Assembly (NCBI GenBank): GCA_021832495.1
Contig: JAKBKR010000072.1
Span: 1 to 8,524 of the forward strand
DNA from: a bacterium
GTDB lineage: Archaea; Thermoplasmatota; Thermoplasmata; Lutacidiplasmatales; UBA184
Direction: 5' to 3'
Length of the DNA: 8,524 nt
Made by a program: the position numbers and the translations under genes. The notes under the pieces are model-generated. The model was not told where the DNA came from and ran no database searches. It saw only the letters and a list, made by a program, of their open reading frames with translations. This document shows, piece by piece, positions 1 to 6,463 of the stretch. Each line of letters starts with the position of its first letter. The first letter of the stretch is position 1.

Positions 1-2
1 TT

Positions 3-131
3 GTAGGTGTAGTGATTTCTGAGTTGAATTCCGTTCAGACCATCAGTCAGTGTCTTACCGCGCTGCTGAATCAAGACTACGCACCGACTCGCTACCTGAA
101 CGGCGAGGAGATGTCCCACCTACAATCCTAA
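3..131 (+). pseudogene. Glycosyltransferase family 2, N-terminal fragment (5' part outside window, interrupted)
   Basis: The open frame enters from the left edge, so the true start lies outside the window. Residues 1-31 of the visible part read like the first strand and helix of GT-A fold, family 2 glycosyltransferases: VGVVISELNS, then TISQCLTALLNQDYAPTRY (family pattern: VSVVIPxxNSxxTIxxCLxSLLNQxYP). These enzymes move a sugar from a nucleotide donor to a growing glycan, usually at the inner membrane face. After TRY (about base 95) the family continues with a strand ending in VVDDGS, but here the frame reads LNGEEMSHLQS and stops at TAA 129-131. The DxD metal site and the rest of the catalytic domain are absent, and an IS1634-like element follows at once, so I read this as a gene cut by insertion. 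The fragment is less GC-rich than the element, like the other glycan genes here. The family call is fairly firm on the pattern; acceptor and sugar are unknown. Confidence 0.72.
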
Positions 132-135
132 TCCC
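116..135 (+). repeat. Candidate left terminal inverted repeat of the IS1634-like element
   Basis: CCTAATCCC at 127-135 pairs exactly with GGGATTAGG at 1904-1912. The outer CCACCTA at 116-122 also pairs with TAGGTGG at 1909-1915 if eight bases are treated as inserted on the left. A nine-base match between two roughly 100-base end zones is uncommon by chance, but not decisive. Confidence 0.45.
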
Positions 136-250
136 GTGCTGAAGGACGGTCCCGTTCGCTCGCGCATCGGCGAGGTTTCTCCCGCCGACCGGCCCGTCTC
201 CTGGACCGGGGTCGTTATTTGCGTGGGGTGTATGTCCCACCCACTTAGCA

Positions 251-1904
251 ATCAAGCGACGGAAGCGGGGCACCTGAGTCTACCTCGAGGAGTGGCGCTT
301 CCACCGAGAGGGAAAGAAGGTCGTCAGCGAGTTCGTTCGTTGTCTCGGCCCCGAGGGAGGCCGCCAGCAGAAAGGGCCGGGATCCATCTTGGATCGGGTG
401 CAGCACCAGGATTCTTGCCGGGCCGGGGCGGTTCGGCTGCTCTGGTCCCTGGCCGAGGATCTGCAGTTTCGAACGAAGATCGACCGAATTGGGAGCCGAA
501 GTTCGGTCCCGGACTCCCCCTCTCCAGGCACCCATCTCACTGCCTGGGCGATCAACCGAGTTCTCGACCCGGAGAGTGCCACCCAGCTCGGCCCCTGGGT
601 CGCCACCACCGACCTTCCCGTTCTCGCCGGGTTCTCGGACGAGGCGTTCACCAAGGACGATTTTCTGTATGCCCTCGACGCCATCTGCCACGACGAACCC
701 TCCGTCGCCCAGGGGATCGACCACACCCGAGACTTCGACATCGCTCTGTCGGCACGGTGGCGGGAACTCCATCCCCTGCCTAAGGGTGAGAAGGAGGTCG
801 TGGCCCACGACCTCACGAATGTACTGTTCTTCGGCGTCACCTGCCCGATCGCCGAGGTCAGCCACAATCCGGACCATCAGGCCCGCCCCCAAGTGAACGT
901 CGGGGTCGTGGTGAGCCGCCACGACCACACGCCGCTCTTCCACTTCGCCTATCGGGGGGACCGTAACGGTGGTGGAACGGTGCGGAACCTCTTGGTGCAG
1001 CTCCAGTCGGCGAAGGTACCTCTCGGGCTGCTCATCGTGGATCGCGGAATCGTGGGGAAGCGGTTCGTAGAAGAGGCCCGAGGAATGGGCTGGCACCTCC
1101 TGGGAGGATTGTCGAAGGCCTCGAAAGAGGTGCGGGCGATCCTCGATGCCACGGAGGTGCCCGAGACGCTGACCAGCTTCGTGAAGCGGTCGAAGACCGG
1201 GGGAATCCACTCGGCGAAGGTCCGGACCCGGCTGTGGGATGTCTCGCGGGAGGCGGTGGTCTACACGAACGCCGACAAGGCCGTGGCGAACCGGGGAGGC
1301 ACTGACGACGCTCGCGACGAAGGGGGCGGAGTGGTCGGAGGCGAAACTGCACGAGGAGATCTCGGAGATCGTGGGGGACTGGAAGGAGTTCGTACAGGTG
1401 CGGGTGAAGAGGGGCGGGGCGACCCCGAGGGTGGCGTGGGAGTATCGGGATCGGGAGGTGAAGCGGGCGGCGCGTCAGGACGGGAAGTATGCGCTGGTCT
1501 GCACCGACGAGCGGCTCTCGGCGGCGGAAGTGGTTCGGTCCTGCCTGGGGAAGGGCTTCGTGGAGAAGTGTTTCCGGACGGCGAAGACGTTCGTGGAGCT
1601 GGAGCCAGTACGACACCGACGGGTGCGGGCGTATCTGTTCGTCTGCATGCTGGCGTTGCGATTGAAGACGGCGCTTCGGTGGCGACTGATGCAGGGTGGG
1701 ATCGAGGAGGAGAAGGTCGCGGAGTATCAGGAGCGGCTACTGGAGGATCTCGGAAGGGTAGAGCGGACCGAGGTGCAACTCGGAGGTCAGGCTCGGATCT
1801 GGTATCTGAACCTCACGAGTCGGGTGAAGGAGGGCCTGAAACGACTGAAACTCCCCGAACTCCTCAAGGAAGCCCCGGTGACCCCGGCGTCACCACCGAT
1901 GTAG
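251..1904 (+). pseudogene. IS1634-family (IS4 superfamily, DDE) transposase with an in-frame stop and a frameshift
   Basis: A cut-and-paste transposase of the RNase H-like DDE class. The N-terminal region reads IKRRKRGT-stop-VYLEEWRFHREGKK, matching the family's opening (K..TYVYLVES.R..GK), so the TGA at 275-277 interrupts the real gene. A shortened protein could start at TTG 389. The first catalytic Asp is in HDLTNVLF (809-811) and the second in IVDRGIVGKRF (1040-1042). The frame then breaks at a GGGG run (1293-1296): removing one G joins NR to EALTTLATKGAEW and restores the family sequence. The third catalytic residue is the Glu of VEKCFRTAK (1563-1565), followed by the hallmark LEPVRHRRVRAYLFVCMLAL. 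The C terminus ends at TAG 1902-1904 in the terminal repeat. All three catalytic residues survive and only two lesions are seen, so this is the youngest of the broken copies, or a sound gene with sequencing errors. Confidence 0.85.
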
Positions 1905-1915
1905 GGATTAGGTGG
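1904..1915 (-). repeat. Candidate right terminal inverted repeat of the IS1634-like element
   Basis: On the minus strand this reads CCACCTAATCCC, sharing CCTAATCCC exactly with 127-135. It overlaps the last base of the transposase stop codon. The sequence beyond 1915 belongs to an unrelated transposase remnant, which fits this being the edge of the element. Confidence 0.45.
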
Positions 1916-1940
1916 CCTCGCAGATCAGGTTGAAACCTCG

Positions 1941-2765
1941 GTGAGCCGTCCCCGATCCGTTCGTCCGCCGGAGCGATTCGAAAAGAAGTTGCTCGAGCAC
2001 CCGGGCCTTGACGGGGTCGTCCGACGGTGTGCTGTTCTGGGAGTGGTCCCTCGGTCGACCTCGGCCGAGTTCGCGACACTCTGGGACCGTCACCATGGAC
2101 GGATTCCCGACGCGAACGGGCCCACGTACTCGGAACTCGAACTGGCGAGCGACGGCATGGGACTGAAGACGTCGAACGCAGGGGAGTATCGGATCTCGGC
2201 AGGGATCCGAAAGCGGAGCACCGTAAGCATCTCGGGGTGGTGATCGCGGACGACGACAGAAGAAGCCAATCGGGATTGAGATGGATGCGGAGGGGAAGGA
2301 GCCCTCGAAGGTCGGGGCCGTCACGGCGCCTGTGACGAGCGCGGCGGCACGACAGTACGAAGTGGGGAAGTTCTACCAAGGATGGGGCGCACGACATGAA
2401 CGCGAGGTTCGATCGCCAGGAATGACGGGGACGGCGCGGGCAATCATGATGGCTCGGAACGCGCAATCCTCGTGCCCTCCCACGTCGGTGGCGACGGGCG
2501 GGAACACCCGACAACGCGCGATTCAGGGGCATCGCCGGCGGGCTGGGCGCCGGAGTGTGCCGTCTCGAAGGAGCATGACCTGCGATGAACCCGGACGAAG
2601 GGAATCTTCTGGGCCGTAGGGCGAACGTTCGGGGAGAGCACCGTATCGGGGAGCCCCGGGGAACTTATGGCCGAGGGAGATCAGCGGGTCGGGGCGTGTG
2701 ACGAGCTATCGGAGTATGAGGAGACCCATGCGCCGGCAGTTCCGATGGCGGAGGGAAAGCCGTAG
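1941..2765 (+). pseudogene. IS5-type (DDE) transposase remnant, multiply frameshifted
   Basis: No single frame is long, but reading across frames in order rebuilds one transposase. From 1941: FEKKLLEHPGLDGVVRRCAV, STSAEFATLWDRHHGRI, then the first catalytic Asp in ASDGMGLKTSNAGEYRI (Asp codon 2151). The frame shifts to HRKHLGVVIADDDRR, then to KPIGIEMDAEGKEPSKVGAV, then to DGAHDMNARFD, with the second Asp at 2381 and a TGA at 2423. GTARAIMMARNA follows (family: G..P.I..RKNA). The last frame reads TKGIFWAVGRTFGES, then LMAEGDQRVGACDELSEYEE, to TAG 2763. The family pattern is RW.VEsiFSavKRtFGE, so the expected catalytic Glu reads Lys (2598-2600) in my alignment. Spacing between the three sites (77 and 72 residues) suits IS5-type enzymes. 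The N terminus is shortened at the IS1634-like right end. It cannot encode active protein. The IS5 assignment is by pattern; a neighbouring IS4-superfamily group is possible. Confidence 0.7.
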
Positions 2766-2851
2766 GGATCAGAGCCCAAGGGCGGGTCAAAATGGACTCA
2801 CTATTTATTCAAAGCGGATATCAGGGGCCAGACTCAAATCGCCAGCATAAC

Positions 2852-2858
2852 TTTATAG
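2852..2858 (+). promoter_or_regulatory. TATA-like box of the epimerase gene
   Basis: TTTATAG is centred about 30 bases upstream of ATG 2885, in the AT-richer stretch that begins near 2790 after a long GC-rich remnant. With the archaeal box-to-start distance of about 26 bases, transcription would begin near 2881, leaving only a few leader bases. No bacterial -35 hexamer is visible at the right distance. Confidence 0.45.
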
Positions 2859-2884
2859 AGGGGGCCAATTCTTCCGAGCGAGGT

Positions 2885-3892
2885 ATGAGAGTGGCGCGTC
2901 GGGTCTTGGTCGCAGGGGGCGGCGGGTTCATCGGGCATCATCTGGTCAACCGGCTCAAACGGGAAGGTAATTGGGTACGCGCCGTTGATCTCCACCCACC
3001 TTACTTCGAACCGTCTCAAGCTGACGAGTTCATTGTTCATGATTTGCGAGAGTACCAAGCTTGTCTTGAGTCAACTAAGGACATAGACGACGTCTACCAA
3101 CTGGCGGCTGACATGGGCGGGATCGGGTACATTACAGCGAATCATGCTGAGTTGACGAGAAACAACGTCCTTATCAATGCCCATATGCTAGAAGCAGCTC
3201 GAAAAAGCTCCGTTAGCCGTTATTTGTATACCTCGTCTGCCTGTGTTTACCCGAGCTTCAAACAGAATGAAACTCAAGTCGCTCCCCTCAAGGAGGCAGA
3301 TGCTATACCTGCTGACCCCGAGAGGGGGTACGGCTGGGAGAAGCTTTTTTCGGAGCAGCTGTGCTCCTACTACCGAAGCGATTTTGGACTGCAAACATCT
3401 AGCGTGCGGTTTCATAACATTTATGGGCCCTTGGGTACCTACGAGGGGGGACGTGAGAAGGCTCCGGCCGCCCTCAGTCGAAAAGTCGCCCTAGCGGAAA
3501 ATAACGGTTGGATTGATATCTGGGGGGATGGACTCCAGACCCGTAGCTTCTGTTACATCGATGATTGCGTTGAGGGCCTAACGCGCATATTGAAGTCTGG
3601 GCGGCCCGAACCGATTAACCTAGGGTCGAACGAGTTAATATCGGTGCGGGGCCTTGCGGAGCTAATTGTGACTATCAGCGGTAAGACCCTCAAGATCAAA
3701 ACTGACCCTTCGAAGCCTCAGGGCGTTCGGGGCCGAAACAGTGACAATGGGGAGTTATTCCGGGTATTGGGGTGGGAGCCCTCAGTGAAACTCAGAGAAG
3801 GACTCGCCGCTACATATTCATGGATTTATGACCAGCTCAGACAGGGTGGACGTGCCAAACCCCCTCAGCCCATTGCTCCGGTCATAAGATAA
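2885..3892 (+). CDS. GDP-mannose 3,5-epimerase-like NAD-dependent sugar-nucleotide epimerase
   Basis: A 335-residue extended short-chain dehydrogenase/reductase, close in sequence to plant GDP-mannose 3,5-epimerase (GME), which converts GDP-D-mannose to GDP-L-galactose or GDP-L-gulose through C4 oxidation. The NAD fold has G11xxG14xxG17 and Asp35, which favours NAD. Further motifs are LAADMGGIGYI (73-83), SSACVYP (117-123), YGWEK (149-153), RFHNIYGP (175-182), GGREKAPAA (188-196), WGDGLQTRSF (213-222) and GVRGRNSDN (280-288). Against the plant enzyme's Cys145, Tyr174, Lys178 and Lys217, this protein has Cys120, Tyr149, Lys153 and Lys192, all shifted by exactly 25, so the redox pair and the epimerisation acid/base pair are both kept. 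I chose ATG 2885 because the Rossmann strand starts there and a TATA-like box precedes it; an in-frame ATG at 2792 adds 31 unconvincing residues. It lies in a glycan locus between insertion remnants. The exact product sugar cannot be told from sequence. Confidence 0.9.
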   Translation: MRVARRVLVAGGGGFIGHHLVNRLKREGNWVRAVDLHPPYFEPSQADEFIVHDLREYQACLESTKDIDDVYQLAADMGGIGYITANHAELTRNNVLINAHMLEAARKSSVSRYLYTSSACVYPSFKQNETQVAPLKEADAIPADPERGYGWEKLFSEQLCSYYRSDFGLQTSSVRFHNIYGPLGTYEGGREKAPAALSRKVALAENNGWIDIWGDGLQTRSFCYIDDCVEGLTRILKSGRPEPINLGSNELISVRGLAELIVTISGKTLKIKTDPSKPQGVRGRNSDNGELFRVLGWEPSVKLREGLAATYSWIYDQLRQGGRAKPPQPIAPVIR

Positions 3893-3904
3893 CGGCTCCT
3901 CACC

Positions 3905-4640
3905 CGGTCCAGACCTCCCTGAACGGCGGTCGGTGAAGGTGGGGGTCCAGCGACTCAACGAGATGCAGGTTACTCCGTCGATGGATCGACCGCTCGTCTC
4001 GCTCAAGCCCGAGATGCTCGAGCAAACACGCCAGGATGTTTTGAGACCCTCCGAGGAGGTGGATCACGAAGCGCAGTTACATGTACCGCGCCGGAGCTTG
4101 GAGACCGCTCGTTGTCGGATGAAGGTGCAAGCGAAGGGCGGTCGGCATCGTCAGAAGCGTCGACCAGATCAACCCTCGACCTCCTTGGGTTTGTGTCGGG
4201 AACTTGTCAAGGGCATAGATCGCGTTGAGTTCGCGGAAACAGGGCTCCACTTCCGACCTCATCGAATACAGACTCGTCACTTCTTCCGGGGTCAGCACCT
4301 CGGGCCCGATGTTCGTGAGGTCAAGGTGGTACTTTCGGGCCTCCTCGTTCCACACCGCCACGAGTCGGGGGTGATGGCATCACAGCTACCGGGATCGAAG
4401 GGCCCCTTCGGGAAAACGCGATCGCGACCTCCGTGTCGAGGATCTCGCGCTTTAGGTGCGGGAGCAACTACCCCCGACGAGCCCCTCGAGGTCGACTGCT
4501 TTGCCCCGAGGGCCATGAGTGACCGGACGATGATCGGGTCGACCTTGGTTTGGAGCCGGGTGAGGCAGAAACCCCGTTCTCGGCGATCCGTGCGAAGGCC
4601 TGATGTTCCCGAAGGCGGGACGAGCCCCGTGATTTCTTCC
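3905..4640 (-). pseudogene. IS4-family (ISH8-like) transposase, C-terminal remnant
   Basis: Read on the minus strand across several frames, this rebuilds the second half of an IS4-type DDE transposase. In order: HQAFARIAENG (family: the segment just after the second Asp), CLTRLQTKVDPIIVRSLMAL, AVDLEG, LLPHLKREILDTEVAIAF, then one longer frame (4361-4077) with VAVWNEEARKYHLDLTNI, EVLTPEEVTSLYSMRSEVE and PCFRELNAIYALDKFPT. The last is the family signature (LYr.RWeVEllFkeLKs) carrying the catalytic Glu, with Trp changed to Ser and Lys to Asn. The tail continues as LLGGSQNILACLLEHLGLER to about 3905. Stops and shifts are frequent, so no protein is made. The segment begins exactly where the IS630 remnant ends (CTAG 4640-4643). 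Its N-terminal half seems to lie beyond that element at 5783-6044, implying interruption by IS630. About 90 residues with the first two catalytic Asp are not found. Confidence 0.78.
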
Positions 4641-4653
4641 TAGTGTGGCGACC
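4640..4653 (+). repeat. IS630-type terminal repeat (3' end of the nested element)
   Basis: CTAGTGTGGCGACC, read inward from the low-coordinate end of the nested IS630 remnant. It matches the left end of the second IS630 copy (CTAGTGTCCCGTCC at 8399-8412) at 11 of 14 positions, the first seven being identical. Confidence 0.5.
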
Positions 4654-5649
4654 ACAAACATCGGTTAACCTTTCGTGGGCGACAAACCGTTCCCGGTTCA
4701 GCTCGCGGATCGCCTTCTGGACTTCCCACCCAAGCTCACGCTAACTCCCGCAGTTACTCCCGTCTAGGGCCCGGTGTGGCTGCACTCGGATGTAGGTCTC
4801 GATAGGATTCGGGTGCGATGCGTTGGTAGGGATCAGCACGCAAGTCATCTTGAGTCGATTCGTCTCTTGGAGGGCCGCTGGCGTGGTGTGGTGTGGTGTG
4901 GTCCGAGGGTATCCTAGATCAGGTAGATGCGCGAGTTCCGAGGATACTACTATCGCATGTATTGGAGGAAACGCACCCCGTCCGCGCGGCAGTTACGGAG
5001 GGAGATGTATCTTCGAATGGTGTGGTGGTAGTAGTTGTACATCCCCATGAAGTGGCGAACCACGTCGTTCTGCCGACAGGTGGCCCGGACCCGATCCGGG
5101 GGGCCCGGACGGGCCCAACTGTGGCCGCTGTACGGTCTGAGCCGGATCGGCCCCATCTCGTCCACCGAGACCACGATCGGTGGTGTGCGCGGGCGGTTCG
5201 TGAGCGCTCGGAGCCGTCAGACCTTCTCCTAGGCGGGGGTCCTTGCTCTCCTTCCACATCTTCACCGCATGGAAGGAGACCTTTGCCTCGTGGAGGGTCT
5301 CTCGGAGCCGCTCCTCGGAGATCGATTCGACAATCCCCTCCATCACGATGACCCGCCGGAGTCGGTCGAGGGTCCAGGGCCCCGTGTAGCCGCGATCCGT
5401 GGGGTTGGACAGCGCGACATCCACGATCGCTCGCGGGAGCTCGGGCGTGAATGTGGGCGGACGACCGTCCACCCGCTGGAGGAGGAGGGCGTACCGACCC
5501 ACCCGGTTGAAGTCCTTGATGACCCGACAGACCCACTCCTCGGACCCCCAGACGATCCGGGCGATCTTTAGGGGAGAAAAGCCCTGGTGGGAGTGGTGGA
5601 CCACCTGACGCCGTCGCACGACGGTCGGGTCCCGGGTGCTGCTCATCAA
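4645..5649 (-). pseudogene. IS630-family transposase, decayed (frameshift plus several stops)
   Basis: An IS630/Tc1-mariner type DDE transposase read on the minus strand. The N-terminal helix-turn-helix region is intact in one frame from 5649: RDPTVVRRRQVV, FSPLKIARIVWGSEEWVCRV, GRPPTFTPE, then SISEERLRETLHEAKVSFHA and VKMWKESKDP, all strong family landmarks. The frame shifts near 5230 beside a TGA and resumes as NRPRTPPIVVSVDEMGPIRL, which holds the first catalytic Asp, then GHSWARPGPPDRVRAT. A double stop follows LQYMR. RIYLI-stop-DTLGPHHT keeps the second Asp with a Gln-to-stop change. PTNASHPNPIETYIR keeps the Glu, and GWEVQKAIRELNRERFVAHE forms the C terminus near 4660. A fourfold pentamer repeat sits just after the second Asp. 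All catalytic residues can be found, but at least one shift and four stops rule out function. The coding start may lie a little upstream of 5649, since the family usually has some 25 more residues. Confidence 0.82.
4883..4902 (+). repeat. Four tandem copies of GTGGT
   Basis: A perfect pentamer repeat, (GTGGT)x4, inside the decayed IS630 transposase just after the second catalytic Asp segment. On the coding strand it gives alternating His, Thr and Pro codons in place of the usual sequence after GPHHT, so replication slippage in a dead gene is the simplest explanation. Confidence 0.9.
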
Positions 5650-5768
5650 TCAGGAAAGAGAAGCTTTCAAATCGAGGCCCAGATCGCGGAGGCGAAGCAT
5701 GCGGAGGGGGATTCTCCTCCCGGCTTAGTGCTCTGGTATCGTGGTCAGAAACCCCCACCGAGGTTTCC

Positions 5769-5782
5769 GGTAGCGGCGCTAG
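5769..5782 (-). repeat. IS630-type terminal repeat (5' end of the nested element)
   Basis: On the minus strand this reads CTAGCGCCGCTACC. It shares the CTAG tip and 10 of 14 positions with the opposite end at 4640-4653. The transposase frame begins about 130 bases inside it, and IS4-type N-terminal sequence lies immediately outside. Confidence 0.4.
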
Positions 5783-6044
5783 TCGGACGCTGTCGACTTT
5801 GACGCTTAAGGGGGAGGAGGGAGGCGATTCCCGTCGTCTTTGGCACTCGCGGGGCGTTGCGCAGACCGGACAAGGTGGGGGTGGGGCGAGGGTGGGACGG
5901 TCCAGAGGAACGGCTCGAGGCGGAGAGCTCTCTTACGTCGAGGCCGAAGCGGATACCGACATCGGCGAGGTCGCTAGGAGGCAGCTCCTCGCCCATATCC
6001 TGGACGGGCCGGACGATGTGGGTCAGGGGGAGGGTTACGGTCAT
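5783..6044 (-). pseudogene. IS4-family (ISH8-like) transposase, N-terminal remnant
   Basis: On the minus strand an open frame from ATG 6044 reads MTVTLPLTHIVRPVQ, DMGEELPPSDLADVGIRFGL, DVREL. This resembles the start of ISH8-like IS4 transposases, where a helical stretch (LPPEELEEVARETGFVER.RK) precedes the core. A parallel frame then gives LEPFLWTV (family: DPVALFWTLTLGF), and the first frame resumes with PTLSGLRNAPRVPKTTGI (family: RTIASLRRAYE.A.G). The order matches the family, the third codon positions are GC-rich as in real coding sequence here, and the strand is the same as the C-terminal remnant at 3905-4640. The match is from conserved pattern, not a strong motif, so I am less sure of it than of the C-terminal half. 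It ends at the proposed IS630 edge. The frame stays open upstream to GTG 6095 without added similarity. Confidence 0.5.
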
Positions 6045-6463
6045 GGTGCGGGTGGCGAGGGGGCCGGCGCGAGGAGGCTTCATCGGAGGATTCACGGTGA
6101 GCCCGGCTGGTCCGTGTTGAAAGAACCGGAAGAGGGGCAGGGAGTATTCACATTTCGGCGGTGCTTCAAGGAGGTGCTGAAATCTGAGGCGGAGGAGGAG
6201 AGTCCGTCACAAATTCGGGGCGAAGGGTAGGTTTCCGGGCAAACTCTAAGTCGATGACGGTCCGGCCGACCCATTGCTGGTTCCACAAACTACTGCCGCG
6301 ACCTTCGCGAGCAGACATTGGCGGTTCGCAATGTCATCGAAACCGCGTCGGCGCCTCCGAGAACCTGCGGCTCATCCTTCCCGCCGGTCCCGTGTTCGGG
6401 GGACCCTGTTCTCGCTCTAACACCTCCGAAACTCCCGGTGGAACCTTCGTTCTGATCACTCGG
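6045..6463. other. Gap without a recognisable gene, between IS4 remnant and flippase stop
   Basis: About 420 bases in which I recognise no gene, RNA or repeat. Frames are short on both strands. The best open stretch is on the minus strand from about 6285 to a TGA at 6168-6166 (QQWVGRTVIDLEFARKP and a proline-rich end). It has no clear start and no family I know. The stretch could include the far end of the IS4 element or decayed host sequence. Confidence 0.4.

Larger units (their letters stand above)
116..1915 (+). mobile_element. IS1634-like insertion sequence, about 1.8 kb
   Basis: The element is one transposase gene (251-1904) bounded by short inverted repeats: CCTAATCCC at 127-135 and its reverse complement GGGATTAGG at 1904-1912. 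The right end read inward is CCACCTAATCCC. The left side has the same letters with eight extra bases after CCACCTA (116-122). The transposase stop codon (1902-1904) touches the right repeat, a compact layout typical of insertion sequences, and the length fits the family. I see no convincing target-site duplication, so the outer boundaries are uncertain by some tens of bases. Confidence 0.55.
4641..5781 (-). mobile_element. Decayed IS630-family element nested in the IS4 remnant, about 1.1 kb
   Basis: The decayed transposase gene (4645-5649, minus) lies between two CTAG sites: 4640-4643 and 5779-5782. IS630 elements insert at TA and duplicate it, so TA at 4641-4642 and 5780-5781 would be the duplicated target. 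Read inward, the ends are CTAGTGTGGCGACC and CTAGCGCCGCTACC, which agree at 10 of 14 positions. The span of about 1.14 kb is usual for the family. IS4-type transposase sequence of the same orientation lies on both sides. Confidence 0.55.

Noticed and set aside
1..125. Nine-base inverted repeat TTGTAGGTG (1-9) and CACCTACAA (117-125)
   Set aside because: The left arm lies inside the glycosyltransferase coding fragment and the right arm in the proposed element end. No feature supports a unit between them, so chance is likely.
245..1210. Long minus-strand open frame (321 codons) opposite the IS1634-like transposase
   Set aside because: It mirrors the plus-strand transposase, which carries clear catalytic motifs. 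The antisense translation shows no motif. GC-rich coding sequence often leaves such open antisense frames.
2300..2790. Possible group II intron or structured RNA
   Set aside because: Some stretches recall such RNAs, but no domain V hairpin was found, and reading across frames explains the stretch up to 2765 as an IS5-type transposase.
86..2803. Possible target-site duplication GACTCGCTA (86-94) and GACTCACTA (2795-2803) around both left-hand elements
   Set aside because: One mismatch in nine, and the sequence after the second copy does not continue the glycosyltransferase, so the gene is not rejoined there.
95..3928. Eleven-base direct repeat CCTGAACGGCG at 95-105 and 3918-3928
   Set aside because: Matches of this length are expected by chance in an 8.5 kb GC-rich window, and the sequence beyond the match differs at both sites.
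4919..5758. 279-codon minus-strand frame over the IS630 remnant
   Set aside because: It is low-complexity and Pro/Arg-rich. The true transposase lies in other minus-strand frames (5649-4993 and 5174-4950) with recognisable family motifs.
5799..6230. 143-codon plus-strand frame, Gly/Glu-rich
   Set aside because: It has no recognisable domain and is opposite the minus-strand IS4 N-terminal remnant, whose third positions look like real coding sequence.
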